Source of the DNA: Hyperoplus lanceolatus
Taxonomy: Eukaryota > Chordata > Actinopteri > Uranoscopiformes > Ammodytidae
Assembly (NCBI GenBank): GCA_026929865.2
Contig: CM049400.1
Coordinates: 22,429,501-22,493,500, forward strand
Length of the DNA stretch: 64,000 nt
Direction of reading: 5' to 3'
The stretch's first letter is position 1. The number at the start of each line of letters is the position of its first letter. Below, piece after piece: positions 18,573 to 29,159 of the stretch. Position numbers and translations under genes: made by a program. The notes below the pieces were generated by a model. That model was not told the origin of the DNA. It did not search any database and saw nothing but the letters and a program-made list of their open reading frames with translations.

Positions 18573-19355
18573 ATTTAATTTTATATTTAAATTATGAAAA
18601 CTCATTCTACCATTAGCTCTCTCATTTACATTGTATGAGTTGACAAACAGTCCTCATAACTTAAAAGACTGGTTTGTTTACAGGCCTGTGAAAGCAGATC
18701 AGCGTATGTATGAAGAGACAACACTTTCAAACCTTTACCCATGACGGAGATGCTTTCTGAGAAATGTGAAGCTGTACCAAGCTAGTACATTTTCTCTGTA
18801 AACGCAGGCGTTTCACTTTGTCTGTACAGCAGAAGTTAAGTGCTGAAAATTACATCCTGCCTCGCAAACAATAAATCGTATTATTCCTATGAGTGTTCCC
18901 ATTCCACTTGTCCTATAATTGGTCCAACTGTGGTATAAATCAGATAACCTTTCATATGGCTTCTTTGATGCTTAATTGAGCTTGGCTGAGACTTTAAAAG
19001 GGCTATTTCATAGATTCCTTTTGCTGACACGGTTGGTATTTCCCCTTGCGTCTTGCCCTTAAAAATAAAACCCTTTGTGGTACTGCAAAGCGGTCCTGAA
19101 AATGTCACTCAACATAAAAGGTGAAGGAGCAGAGTGAATCAATAGAACAAAAGAGATATGATATTGAATCGCGACAAATTCATGGTGGGAGATGTTGCTT
19201 ACATAAAGTCTCTTTTATGGGGACATTTAACAGAGACATTTAATAGTTGCTGCTGTTGATTCTCTGCATTTCAGGTCTCTTCCACCAGGCGGCATTAAGA
19301 ACATTCAACAATAACACAATCTGTAGCCATGTTGCATCAAACAAAAAAAAACACA

Positions 19356-19361
19356 TTTATT
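19356..19361 (-). promoter_or_regulatory. Possible distal ciart polyadenylation signal
   Basis: AATAAA on the minus strand, about 1.48 kb after the ciart stop and beyond the long CA repeat. It is the first canonical signal I noticed in that direction. Variant signals nearer the stop are possible. Confidence 0.25.
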
Positions 19362-20287
19362 TTGAAAGTATAAAATTTCACACTATAAAGGCCACATTTC
19401 AGGGTAACTCGACAACCTTTTCTGTAAGATTTACACACGGAGAAATACCTTGTCCCTCTCTGCTGGTCTAACACACTGTCCAGTTCTGTGGCAAAATAAA
19501 ATAATTGTTCTACTCCACCACAGAAAGTAGTTGGCAAGATCTGAATAATTTACTTCGAAAAATGAAAATGGCAGGAGAGTGAGAATTCCTGATTTTGTAC
19601 ATCCCTTAGAGCAGCAGGTATTCCGAACGGTTCTCTCGCTATTTTCAAACCGGCTTACAGGCACAGCTTGACGTTACAGGCACTGTTTGCCTTCTACTGG
19701 GAGACTCGAGAAAGAAATCTGCAGTTGACATTCTTTACAATGGCGCCAGCCCGGCCACGAGAGCATCCCCATAGAGAGAGCATCCCCCTGTTTGCACAAG
19801 CAGAACGACTCACACTGCTGTGCTCGCTGTTAGAGACTGTTTGGCTCACTGCGGATCTGGTGAGCTGTCCAGACTTTTGAGCGTAGCGTTCACATTCCTT
19901 CTCACTTACTGTGACGTGGTGCCCGCTGAGGTAGAACAGTTGTACCAAAAAATACTTATTTATAAAGTATACAAATGTAAGTAACAGTCACATCAATTAA
20001 CTTAAGAGTGGAGTCATTGTTTGGGTGGGGAGGTGGAGGGAGAAAATAACATCACATTTCACCCACGTTTTCAACACAACAATATGTCAACCACCGTCAC
20101 CTCTGGATATCTGAATACCTTCCAGCAGAAAACTACTCCTGCGTTTCTTTCCCTTTCAGGCATAATGGCGGTTTTCACAGATACTCAAACTGTGTTATTG
20201 CGTCTACAACAAGCCGGTGGGGAACAATTGAGTTGGGAAATCATTATGAGCTCCGGTGGTCTGGGCATGTGAAATCTGTCCTTCTCA

Positions 20288-20535
<248 letters not shown>

Positions 20536-20838
20536 ATTTAAGGGTGCAAACAAAAAAACAAACTAAGATAAGTCAACAAAAAGGGAATTAAAGCGACACG
20601 TGTCATGTCAGAGAGGGCACATTTCCCATACAGAGAGTACAACAACATGTCCATCGACACTGCTTCCACATTGAAGAGCAAATCTGTGATGTCCCTTTTT
20701 TGAATGGCTCCCGTCTCCCACTGAAGGCTGGAATGGGCTAAGCGTGGATGACTGCCTCCCGGCAGGGTTTGGGAAGACAAAGGCTAGGCTGGGCTGTGTG
20801 TTCCCTAACAGCCAGACACCCAGTCCTCTGTGTGTGGA

Positions 20839-21225
20839 CTAGGACCAGCTGCTGTCCATCAAAGCACCCGTCCCCTTGCGTGTGATGATGCTTTCTGTGG
20901 ATTTAAGGAGCCTCTCTAGGCAGGGCGCGTTGATTTTGCCTCTGGGCAGCGAGTCCTTAGTCTTAGTGTCGCTGTCTGTGCTGGAGGACACAGCGTTGTC
21001 CTGCGTAAGGTCTCTGTGTGTGGGGGCCAGCAGGTACCTGGGGCCGGCCTGGGCCTGCTCCGCTGTGTGGGAGCAGATGGGTGACGTGTGGAGCCACTTC
21101 AGGTTACTGGCGGAGTAGGCTGCGGGAGGAGTGAGGTCGGTGACTCGCAGGGCTTTGGGGCCCCCGGCCGAGGATTCACTGACGGTGACGGGGCTCACGG
21201 CTGCAGTGGTGGTCAATGGAGATAG
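20839..21225 (-). CDS. ciart: ciart terminal coding exon (NLKWLHTSPIC box)
   Basis: 128 codons and a stop. The acceptor CCTAAAAG is poor in pyrimidines near the AG. The exon carries the second conserved box, NLKWLHTSPIC. The rest is Ser/Thr-rich and poorly conserved, ending TGALMDSSWS. Confidence 0.9.
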   Translation of the reverse strand, partial: LSPLTTTAAVSPVTVSESSAGGPKALRVTDLTPPAAYSASNLKWLHTSPICSHTAEQAQAGPRYLLAPTHRDLTQDNAVSSSTDSDTKTKDSLPRGKINAPCLERLLKSTESIITRKGTGALMDSSWS

Positions 21226-22785
21226 CTTTTAGGAAATAAGAGAACACGCTTTAATTTAATTTATTAAGTCCTGTAACTGTATTGATTAGGCTTTATTGTA
21301 CTTTCATCCATTTCATTTTCCTTGCAGCCATTCTACATCACTGTCTTAATGTTTGAATTGTTCTGACTCTTAATCAGCTTGTTGTGTATTTGATGCATTT
21401 GCATTGTATATTGTGTTGTTGTTTTTGCTTTGTATTTGTTTGACTCAACATCATTGCAAATGAGGGCCACCCCTCAATTGATCTCTCGAGTTAGAAAAAT
21501 TAAGTTAAATGAAAATTATTTTATCATTCAGCGACATTGATAACTGTAATTTTGTCCGAGTTTGCCAGGAACATTATGTTTTCTGCCCCGATATCGAGGG
21601 CACCCTAAAAGTACAACTTGTAAGATGGGTGTCCTACTTTGGAGGCCCCCAGTGGAAGGTATCTGAACCCAGAACACTGATAGGCTGAAAGCAGCACAAA
21701 TTGCACCAATTTACATGGTTAATATCAACATTTTTCATTTTCAAGTCTACACATTGTTTTGGCCCAACAAAATTATAACCTCAATGTCTAATTTGTTCCA
21801 AAACAGTAAGCTATTTACACATTCAGCAGACAGCGCAAAATTCAAAATGATTGGAAGATGTGTATCTGGCCACACTATGAAGTTAGATCCTTGTAGGTCT
21901 GTTTTGGTCTTTAGTGGATATCTGTAGCCCTAGCTAGGTGCTTACTTCATTCCTGTAACACCAAAACAATGAGGTCAAATGTAGAGCTAAGAATTGCAGA
22001 ATTGGGTGATAATTCTCTGTGGTAACCCCTTTCTCGTTATAGTCATATCATCCATTGTTAATATAAAAATAATGAATTTAGTGGCTTTGAAGCAACTGTT
22101 TTGCTCCAAGCTTAGTTGAGTTCAAGCGCAAAACAGCTTCTTAGTGATGCCCGAACGGAAAAAAGGTACACGAAGTTCCTGTTTATCGGAAAGAATGTCA
22201 GGAGTGGACACAGAAAATAAATCCTCACCAATTAAACGCTGAGGAATGTTCTTGCCAATTGTGACCTTTCCTATCCCCTCAGGGACACTCCTACAAAATT
22301 ACCTCTTCTCCTCTGCCATTGTTCTTTGCGAAACCTGAGACTGCAGTAATACCTCAGCAAAAAAATAGCTTCTAATCCTTCCCTCCCTCTCCAAGACCTC
22401 AGATTAAATAATAATAGATATTCTTCTTTTCTTTATTTGTTCTTATTTTTACAACTTTACCTTCGGTTTCTTGACAGGAACGGCTTCCTCGGTAGGGGTG
22501 ACAGTGACTTGGTCTTGGAGTTTTACATTAGGGAACCAGCTCTTCAGCATTTCCTCCATTTTTAGAATGATATTAATATATTTCTCCCTGAGAAGGAAAA
22601 AGGAAAGGAGGGATGGATGGAGTGAAAGAAACAGAGAGATAGGGGGAAAGAGAGAGAGAAAAACATTAACTTTAGTAATAATTAACGGATCTGAAAAATC
22701 TACTAAAAATCTTGCCAATCTTATCTCTCCATCAAACTCACACAGGAAATGTGCAATCTTGCGGAACACTGAGCAACGCCTGTAC

Positions 22786-22835
<50 letters not shown>

Positions 22836-25800
22836 GGGTACATTTCTCACATGTTTGGAGCCCACACGTGGCCTGATGCATAATAGTTCTACTCGCCTCT
22901 AAATATACACACCAAAGCCACAGCGCTCTCCAACAGCGTCACGGTGAAAATAACCCTAATCGAGTGGTGACGTGGATCTGGTTGGAGGTGGGCAGCAGAG
23001 AGCAGTGTCCCATTAAAATCCCACCTCACACAGGCAGATGGTGGGTAGGGGATTAACCCATGTCATATGATCAGGAACTTCCTGCTATACACCATTCAGA
23101 GCATGTTAAATTCATGTGAAAGATTACCCGCAACAGTGACTGCTAATAAAGTCACTTTGATCCTATCTACCATTGTGTTGCTGCAGGGTCTGCCAGCTGG
23201 TAACACAGAGCAGGCACAGGGAGCGACTGAAGTGAGGGAGGGAGGGAAGGGGGGAGGGAGGGGTTTGGTCCACCTTCCAGCCTCTGCCCCGGCTGTCTGC
23301 AGAGAGCCTGCCACACCCACTCTTTGTCTCCCATATGAAGGCAGCAGCTGGTGGATGAGGGCTCCAATTAGGCTGTGCCAAGCTCGGTAGCACTTTATCT
23401 TATATTATCTTGTATACCTTGATACAAAGCCTTGCAGTGACAGGCTGCCGAAAATGCTACATGAAGCTGCTTTTTGATTTAGACGTTCAGTGTAATCATA
23501 GCGTGCCACTATGATCATCATAATATGCAGTTTTTCAATAAAATGTCGATGTCCAATTATTAGTTTTATTGTTAATTTATTGAATCTTAAATGCTTAAAA
23601 CCATTTTTACAATCGATAATCACTAGTTGCAGCTTCTGAAATATGATTTGCTTTCACGTCATTGTATATGAAATCCCATCAGGTTTTTCACTGTTGTTCT
23701 GACAAAGCATTTTGACGGACATATTGTAAAATAAAGAGTTTTTTATATCTCAAAATGTCAGACAAAATACACGTCAGTTTCATTATGTAATTGATCAGAA
23801 ATTAACATATTGTCATACACATTTTTTATAAGACATATTGATATTAATTTCAACCATATTGTCTTTTGCTCAATTTCACAAAATGGAAGGTTACAGAGCA
23901 TGAGAATGGCAGCCTTAACTGCTTTGTGATGTAAAACAAGCACGTTTTACAGGGGCTGAGACTGTACCCTCTACAGAGGTGATATAATATACTGTCTGGC
24001 CAGTTGAGAGCTAATCAAGCAGACACAAGTGTGCTGCTCCCACATTCGTGCCTGATACATTTTTAACAAGATGCCCAGCTACAGCGAGAGCCGGCCATCT
24101 CAGCAGTTCATTTATCCTGAATGTGTGGGGAAAGCAGCTCCTCACAGGGCAACCTGCTGTGAGCCATGTGTCACAGGCACACTCTGACCCCCGCAAACCA
24201 AACCCTTTCTAGCTATTAATTGTATGCTACGTTTTAATGTATCGTATAGTTAGTGGGATTGGATTGGAGGAAGCTCTGAAGCAAAAGAGGTTCTCTATTT
24301 CAGTAATATCAGAATGGTTGCACAGGCAGCACAGGCTGGACAAAGCCCATATATGATTCCAAATGTATTTCTAGCTATAAAAAACTACAGGAGATACACA
24401 CAGAATATAATATGTAGGCCAAGATGAGGACACTTACCCCATACAGGGGTTCTGCAAGACACCCATGATCCTCTGGATCCTATCCATGGCCACACTCTCC
24501 TGGAAACTGCTGAGTCCTGGAAAAGATTAAGGTTGTACAATGAGCCACATGAGCTGTGTTGACGGCAGTGTTGAGTCTGTGAAACAGATGGGTCGTGTGA
24601 AATGTGTGTGTGTGTATGTGAGGCAATAGCTCCCAATACCTCCCTGCCTCTGTGGCCAGGAAGTGTTGGGTCACACAAGGTCTTGGTTTGAAATCCCAAA
24701 TTAAGCAGTTTTCAGAGCTTGTCACAACATGGCAGTATCTTCCAGAGACCCTTATAATGCTTATCATAAAACTAAAAACAGCAGCCGTTTACTGGTGACT
24801 GTGGTACAGTAGGTTCTTACTCTTCTCTGCCAAACAATTTGATTGATTTACAAGTTGTTTTCAACTGGTGAAGAGATCATTTAAATTTAAATGTTACCTC
24901 TAAAATGGAACATTTTAAAACAGTGTAGTTGCCAAGCCTATCCCCCCTCCCCCCACACACACTGAATTCCATTATAAAAAGATAGAGAAATGAACAAGTA
25001 CAGGAAATACCTGGCGTTACTTGATAGCCCTACGACAATATCTGTTTCGATATCTGGCTCTCAGATCTCTCTTTATATTCCATAAAGAGTGGCACGCTGT
25101 CTTTGTCTATTGTTTTTCTTCGAGACACAAGAAAACGCAGGAGCAAATAGGGATAGACAGAGGAAGAGACATGTGTGTATTTCTCAACATACAAAGACAG
25201 AGAAGATATAAAAGGACCAACTTACGTTCTCTGTATCTCCCTGAACGAAGTCCGTCCAAGATCAATGACAGTGGATGAATGTAACACTGCAGCTCCATGC
25301 ACTGAAAAGGAAAACAGGTTCATTTGTAGGCGATATCTCTGTCAAAACATGCTCAAAAGACGATGTTGAAAAAAGCTGATATTAAAGTGGCTTCCGCAAA
25401 CTGCCATACATATTTGTATAAAAGTAGCTCAATTTGATTTGGTCCACCCCTCCCTAATGCTTTGTTGACTGATTTTCACTTATTAAATAATTGCTGTTGT
25501 TCTCTTTAGAGGAGCATGACTACATCTGCTTGTACACTCTGTGCAAGCAGCAGCTGAGTCAATGTAGGTGAGAGGGCACACCCTAGTTTAGCTGACACTG
25601 CCTGGCTGCCAACCACCTCCTGTGGGAGACCGACCTTAAAGTCAGAGAGGGACTCACCTTGCTGCTGAAAAGCCGTTTTCTCTCCGACACATTGGAATTG
25701 AGCTTTCGTTCTTTGCGCCCCTCCTCCGCGGAGCTGTGACGTCTCTTCGGTGCTTGCTTGTTGTTAGCTTTTCCTCCTTTGTGCGTTTTATACTGTCCAA

Positions 25801-26023
25801 TGGCGCTGTCCCGTGCGCCCTTGCAGCCTTGAGGAGAGCCCTGGCTGGAGGCCTCCCTCACCTGACTGCCCATAGAAGGGCCCAGGTGTGGTGGGGAGCT
25901 GAGGGATGGAGGGGCATCTGATTGGCTGTGCTCTCCGGTACAGTCAAACTCGCGGTCGCACTCGTTGTCCTCATTGTCACTAGCCAGCCAGTCAATGGAG
26001 TTGTCTGAATCCGTGGCAGACAT
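20839..26023 (-). CDS. ciart: Circadian-associated transcriptional repressor (CIART/CHRONO), complete coding region
   Basis: In mammals CIART is a nuclear clock repressor that binds BMAL1/CLOCK and PER2 and dampens E-box transcription. Five coding exons (26023-25658, 25301-25226, 24516-24438, 22587-22461, 21225-20839), all with GT-AG borders and matching phases, give 344 residues; human CIART has about 385. The start MSATDSDNSIDWLASDNEDN has an acidic Ser/Asp N-terminus, followed by a basic putative nuclear signal (PKRRHSSAEEGRKERK). The conserved core reads CMELQCYIHPLSLILDGLRS, then GRYRERLSSFQESVAMDRIQ, RIMGVLQNPCMGEKYINIIL and KMEEMLKSWFPNV. The second conserved box is NLKWLHTSPIC in the last exon (human NLTWIHTTPIC). 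The gene lies tail-to-tail with dapk2 across 11 kb. An upstream non-coding exon and promoter are inferred near 28.4-28.7 kb. Teleosts have more than one ciart copy, and which one this is remains open. Confidence 0.92.
21265..21520 (+). mobile_element. L2-type LINE, 3' end fragment
   Basis: The sequence matches the 3' UTR of the LINE copies at 46648 and 54747: TTGTTGTGTATTTGATG, GAGGGCCACCCCTCAATTG and TTAAATGAAAA near the end. It lies in the ciart intron before the last exon, antisense to ciart. Its border is only about 40 bp from that exon's acceptor. Confidence 0.75.
22461..22587 (-). CDS. ciart: ciart coding exon 4 (EKYINIILKMEEMLKSWFP)
   Basis: 127 bp between TTCCTTCTCAG and GTAAAG. It completes the helical core (human RYLGTLLQVEGMLKTWFP) and ends in a Thr/Pro-rich linker with VKKPK. 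Confidence 0.92.
22789..22833 (+). repeat. (GT)n microsatellite
   Basis: About 22 GT units in a ciart intron (CA in the ciart sense strand). Confidence 0.96.
24438..24516 (-). CDS. ciart: ciart coding exon 3 (LSSFQESVAMDRIQRIMGVL)
   Basis: 79 bp between ATCTTTTCCAG and GTAAGTG. The sequence is almost identical to the human core LSSFQQSVAMDRIQRIVGVL. It is too short to stand out as an ORF, but phase and content fit exactly. Confidence 0.93.
25226..25301 (-). CDS. ciart: ciart coding exon 2 (CMELQCYIHPLSLILDGL)
   Basis: 76 bp between TTCCTTTTCAG and GTAAG. It begins the conserved core, equivalent to human CKELQGFIPPLTDLLNGL. It ends after the first base of the arginine codon of RERLSSF. Confidence 0.92.
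25658..26023 (-). CDS. ciart: ciart coding exon 1 (N-terminus, acidic region and basic cluster)
   Basis: 122 codons from ATG to AAG, then donor GTGAGT. A short 5' UTR (26024-26063) precedes the ATG behind the acceptor CTCTGCCAG. The ATG is the first in the exon and opens an acidic N-terminus typical of the family. Confidence 0.9.
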
Positions 26024-26063
26024 CCTCGGCTGCAGGCTCTAACTAGCACTGATCATCACTGAC
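26024..26063 (-). other. ciart: ciart 5' UTR portion of the start-codon exon
   Basis: 40 bp between the acceptor CTCTGCCAG and the ATG at 26023. No upstream ATG in frame. It is joined, by inference, to the non-coding exon ending at 28412. Confidence 0.6.
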
Positions 26064-28411
26064 CTGGCAGAGGGACAAAAGACATGGTAACTAAAATGCA
26101 CAGGGGTGTAAAGGGCACAGAGATGAGGTTCAGAGCTACTTCAGCTACAAAGTAACACATTTGAGCTATATAACAGTGGTAGTTTATGCAACAGCAGCCA
26201 GAATACCCTAATAAAACATTGCAGGTAAGTCTGGATTGAAGGTACACTTGCACCTCTGACCTGGCAAACAAGATTAAAGGCAGAGACACAGCGGACCACT
26301 CTGAGCAGATGGTGGCAGCGAGAGTACAGTTGTTGAGACCACAATGACCTGTTTGTTTTTCAGTTGCAACACCTGAGCCAGTAAACACAGACTAGCCACC
26401 ATCAAAAGCAAACATCCTAATGTCCACGACGATCCTGCAAGGACCATCAAGCACCCGGGGACTAAACAACCTAATATTCCATAATTATTGTCACCATAAA
26501 TCTTCGAATTTCTGAAGATTTCAAGTATTTTTCCTCATTCAGGCTCCCAGAGCCGGCCTGCAAGCTGCTATACCGCCACAATAATACATAAACATTGAAG
26601 GCTTGTTTACTCAAAGGGGGCAGGGGTCTGCCACCATGACGACCAGAGCCACAGACTGCAGCCCTCCCCATCAACACAAGTGACACTTGTGTAGCGTTAA
26701 AAAAAGGGATTTTATAAAATGAGGGACAGGCACTGTTTGTTACCAACATGGAGAATGCCATGTGGATTGAAACTCCTCTGACCGAATGGTCTTCACGGGG
26801 GTTCAATTTCGTTGGTTCTTTACATCTTCCCAACATGTTTCCTCAGTCAGTGGTGATTTGACGAAGGAAGTGAAAACTGATTTTTTTTCCACAGATTATG
26901 TTCCGTGTTTTGAGAGGTTGAGGCATGGCATTGCGCCCCTTTTCCTGTGAAATTTGAGGGGAAAGGAGGGTTGATTGCTCCCTGTTTCTTTGTCTCTGGA
27001 TGACCACCTTCTGATCTTATTGTTTCTGGAGGAGGGTGGAGCAGAGATTGAATGATTCTACAAGCTGAAACGTACCACGACGAGCGAAGATAAATATTGT
27101 GAAAAATAAAAAAAATTCTGTTCAGTGACCAGCCAGCCAAACAACATGGATGTATTACAATAGTGAGTGTGTTGTATTTCCAAATGTTGAGACCTTAGAA
27201 TTAAACAGTATCAAGACATAACATGGAATTGTCATACAAACTGTGTTTGCTGTATATTAAAAAAAGGCATCTCCAATTATGAATCTAATTGTAATATATG
27301 TATAGCATAATAAAGAAGGGGCATTTTTATCAATTAAAGCTCAGAACATATGTTAAGGTGCACATAGTGTCCATTATCAAATTTCTTGTTGGATAGGCTA
27401 TCTTATTGCATTACACATCCCAAATATCGTGTATCCTAGCATACGTCCTATAAAACAATGAACTTCTCAATTACATGTCTGAGCTTCTCTATGAGAAGAC
27501 TTCCTGCGGAATGCCAAAACAAAATCAGTGAAAGCATAACCAGAAGCCACTTCTTCTGATATAAATATTACATCAAACATTATATTCAGCACAGGGATTC
27601 ATATGGTACAAGTGAGTGTCATATGATATTCTTTTTAGCATTAATTCAAATATCCATTCTCCGGGGACCTTTAAATGCACCTCCATATGCAGCCTGAGGT
27701 CTTTCAGTAGGCTATTTCAGACAGAAATCCAAATTGCTGCTCTATAGCTGATAACAGCTCCTAGTTAGATATGATTTTTAAACAACATAGCCAACATCTG
27801 TTTGATAAAATACCAGATAGCTACTAGATAGATAAAATACCTTAATAATCTCCCTGTCTGTGTAGGTGGGGCACGTGAACATGAGATGCCCAACACTTCG
27901 AACAGGTGCCTATATAGGCTACAAGATAATTAAAAAATGAATAAATAAATAAATGAGAATAATGAGAATAATTCCATCATCCGGATCAAACATCACCACG
28001 TTTCCCCGAGAGAAAAGAACAAAATCTATGCTAAAGTGCATGATGCGATCGATCCGCCTAAAATGCAGCTCTCACATCAGTTGGGTCACAAAGACACAAT
28101 GGACTTCCTCATCAGTCTTAGTAAATTTGGCAGCGTGCACTGTTAGATTATAAAGCCAGGAAAGCAGACAGCAATCACTATCACTGTCACGCCTAAATCT
28201 GTCACGTCACATCATTGCTGCTTCACCACAAATACAACTATTTTCCTATTTGCGATCATCCTGTCTGCGCCAAATTCCTCTGGATGAAAATAGCCGAAAT
28301 GAAATAACACATCGTTTCACCTCCACGTATAGTAGCCTAATAAACAGCGTAACTGTATGGTACTAGTGATGTATCTGAGGTGGGTCTGGATCAGCGAGGC
28401 ACGTAGCCTAC

Positions 28412-28530
28412 CTTCACCAGGATGGAGCGGCTGGTCAAACTCTTTCGTTGTTCAGCGGTATATCCAGCCGGACTGAGAGCAGCTGACGTGCTGGACGTGC
28501 GCGCGTGTGTGTTAGTGAGTGAGTTGGGAG
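28412..28530 (-). other. ciart: Inferred non-coding first exon of ciart
   Basis: On the minus strand the sequence CATCCTGGTGAAG is followed by GTAGGC, a good donor, next to GC-rich promoter-like sequence. No coding frame is needed here because the ATG is in the next exon. The 5' edge is a guess from the CCAAT and GC boxes. Confidence 0.45.
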
Positions 28531-28559
28531 ACACTAGAGCCACTGATCGGCCCGTGTTG

Positions 28560-28745
28560 CTTCTCCCAAGACAACGTGTCTGGGGGTGGGGGTGGGGGCG
28601 GGACCAGCGAGGACCGGTGCTCCCATTGGCTCCTCAAACGTCCTCGACGGACAAATCGTCTCGTTCTCCCTGTGCAGCCGCGGAGCGATAGGCGAGGCCC
28701 GTTTACATATGCAAACGACATGGAAATGGTACAGACACGTGGACA
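28560..28745 (-). promoter_or_regulatory. ciart: Probable ciart promoter with GC box, CCAAT box and E-box
   Basis: Read on the minus strand, the region holds an E-box CACGTG (28736-28741), a CCAAT box (28625-28629) and an Sp1-like GGGGGCGGGA (28594-28603, other strand), in an unusually CpG-rich island for this window. CLOCK:BMAL1 drives mammalian Ciart through E-boxes, so the placement makes sense. The start site itself is not visible. Confidence 0.5.
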
Positions 28746-29141
28746 CGCGGATCGGTTTCATTTCAGCAGCTGGGCGAAAAGTCAACCCAGGGCTAGTTTT
28801 CGGTCATTCTACAGGCATTCTTCCTCGGTGTATCAACTTCTGGATGATGGTGCCTACTTGTGGCATGTCAGTAAGCTGAAAGGCCCGGTAAGAGGCGCAG
28901 TCAGTGATGGTCAGAGACTGTGAGACTTTGCTCAAGGACACTTGGGCAGACTATCTTTGAACAGGAATTGTTCTGCCTAAAAACAATGTATCTAAATATA
29001 AAATAAATGGTGGAAGAAGTAGCCTTTTGAGATTATTTATGTAGGCCTAACTGAAACAGCAATTAGGCCTACCACACAACGAAAATGTTCCCAAAGAAGT
29101 GTAGGCCTACCTAAAAAACAGTCATTAGGCGGTGTTATTAT

Positions 29142-29153
29142 CACGTGACGTAA
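29142..29153. promoter_or_regulatory. Overlapping E-box and E4BP4/CRE-like site
   Basis: CACGTG (29142-29147) shares three bases with GTGACGTAA (29145-29153), which fits the core of the NFIL3/E4BP4-PAR bZIP and CRE families. It lies about 600 bp upstream of the inferred ciart start. The match is short and could be chance. Confidence 0.3.
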
Positions 29154-29159
29154 ACTGTT

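Larger units (their letters stand above)
12056..19300. other. Intergenic region, mostly unassigned
   Basis: This AT-rich, non-coding region has short open frames only, none resembling a known protein. It contains a CA microsatellite (14798-14870), two exon-like segments listed separately and a small TATC repeat (18551-18572). It could hold regulatory DNA for dapk2 or ciart, but nothing specific is visible. Confidence 0.5.

Noticed and set aside
27872-27877. Intronic CACGTG in ciart as a clock enhancer
   Set aside because: A single hexamer with no supporting neighbour. CACGTG occurs many times in the window, for example also at 22865 and 29909.
28422-28923. Several overlapping open frames of 80-134 codons on both strands
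   Set aside because: GC-rich promoter sequence lacks stop codons by composition. None resembles a protein, and the region fits the ciart promoter and first exon.
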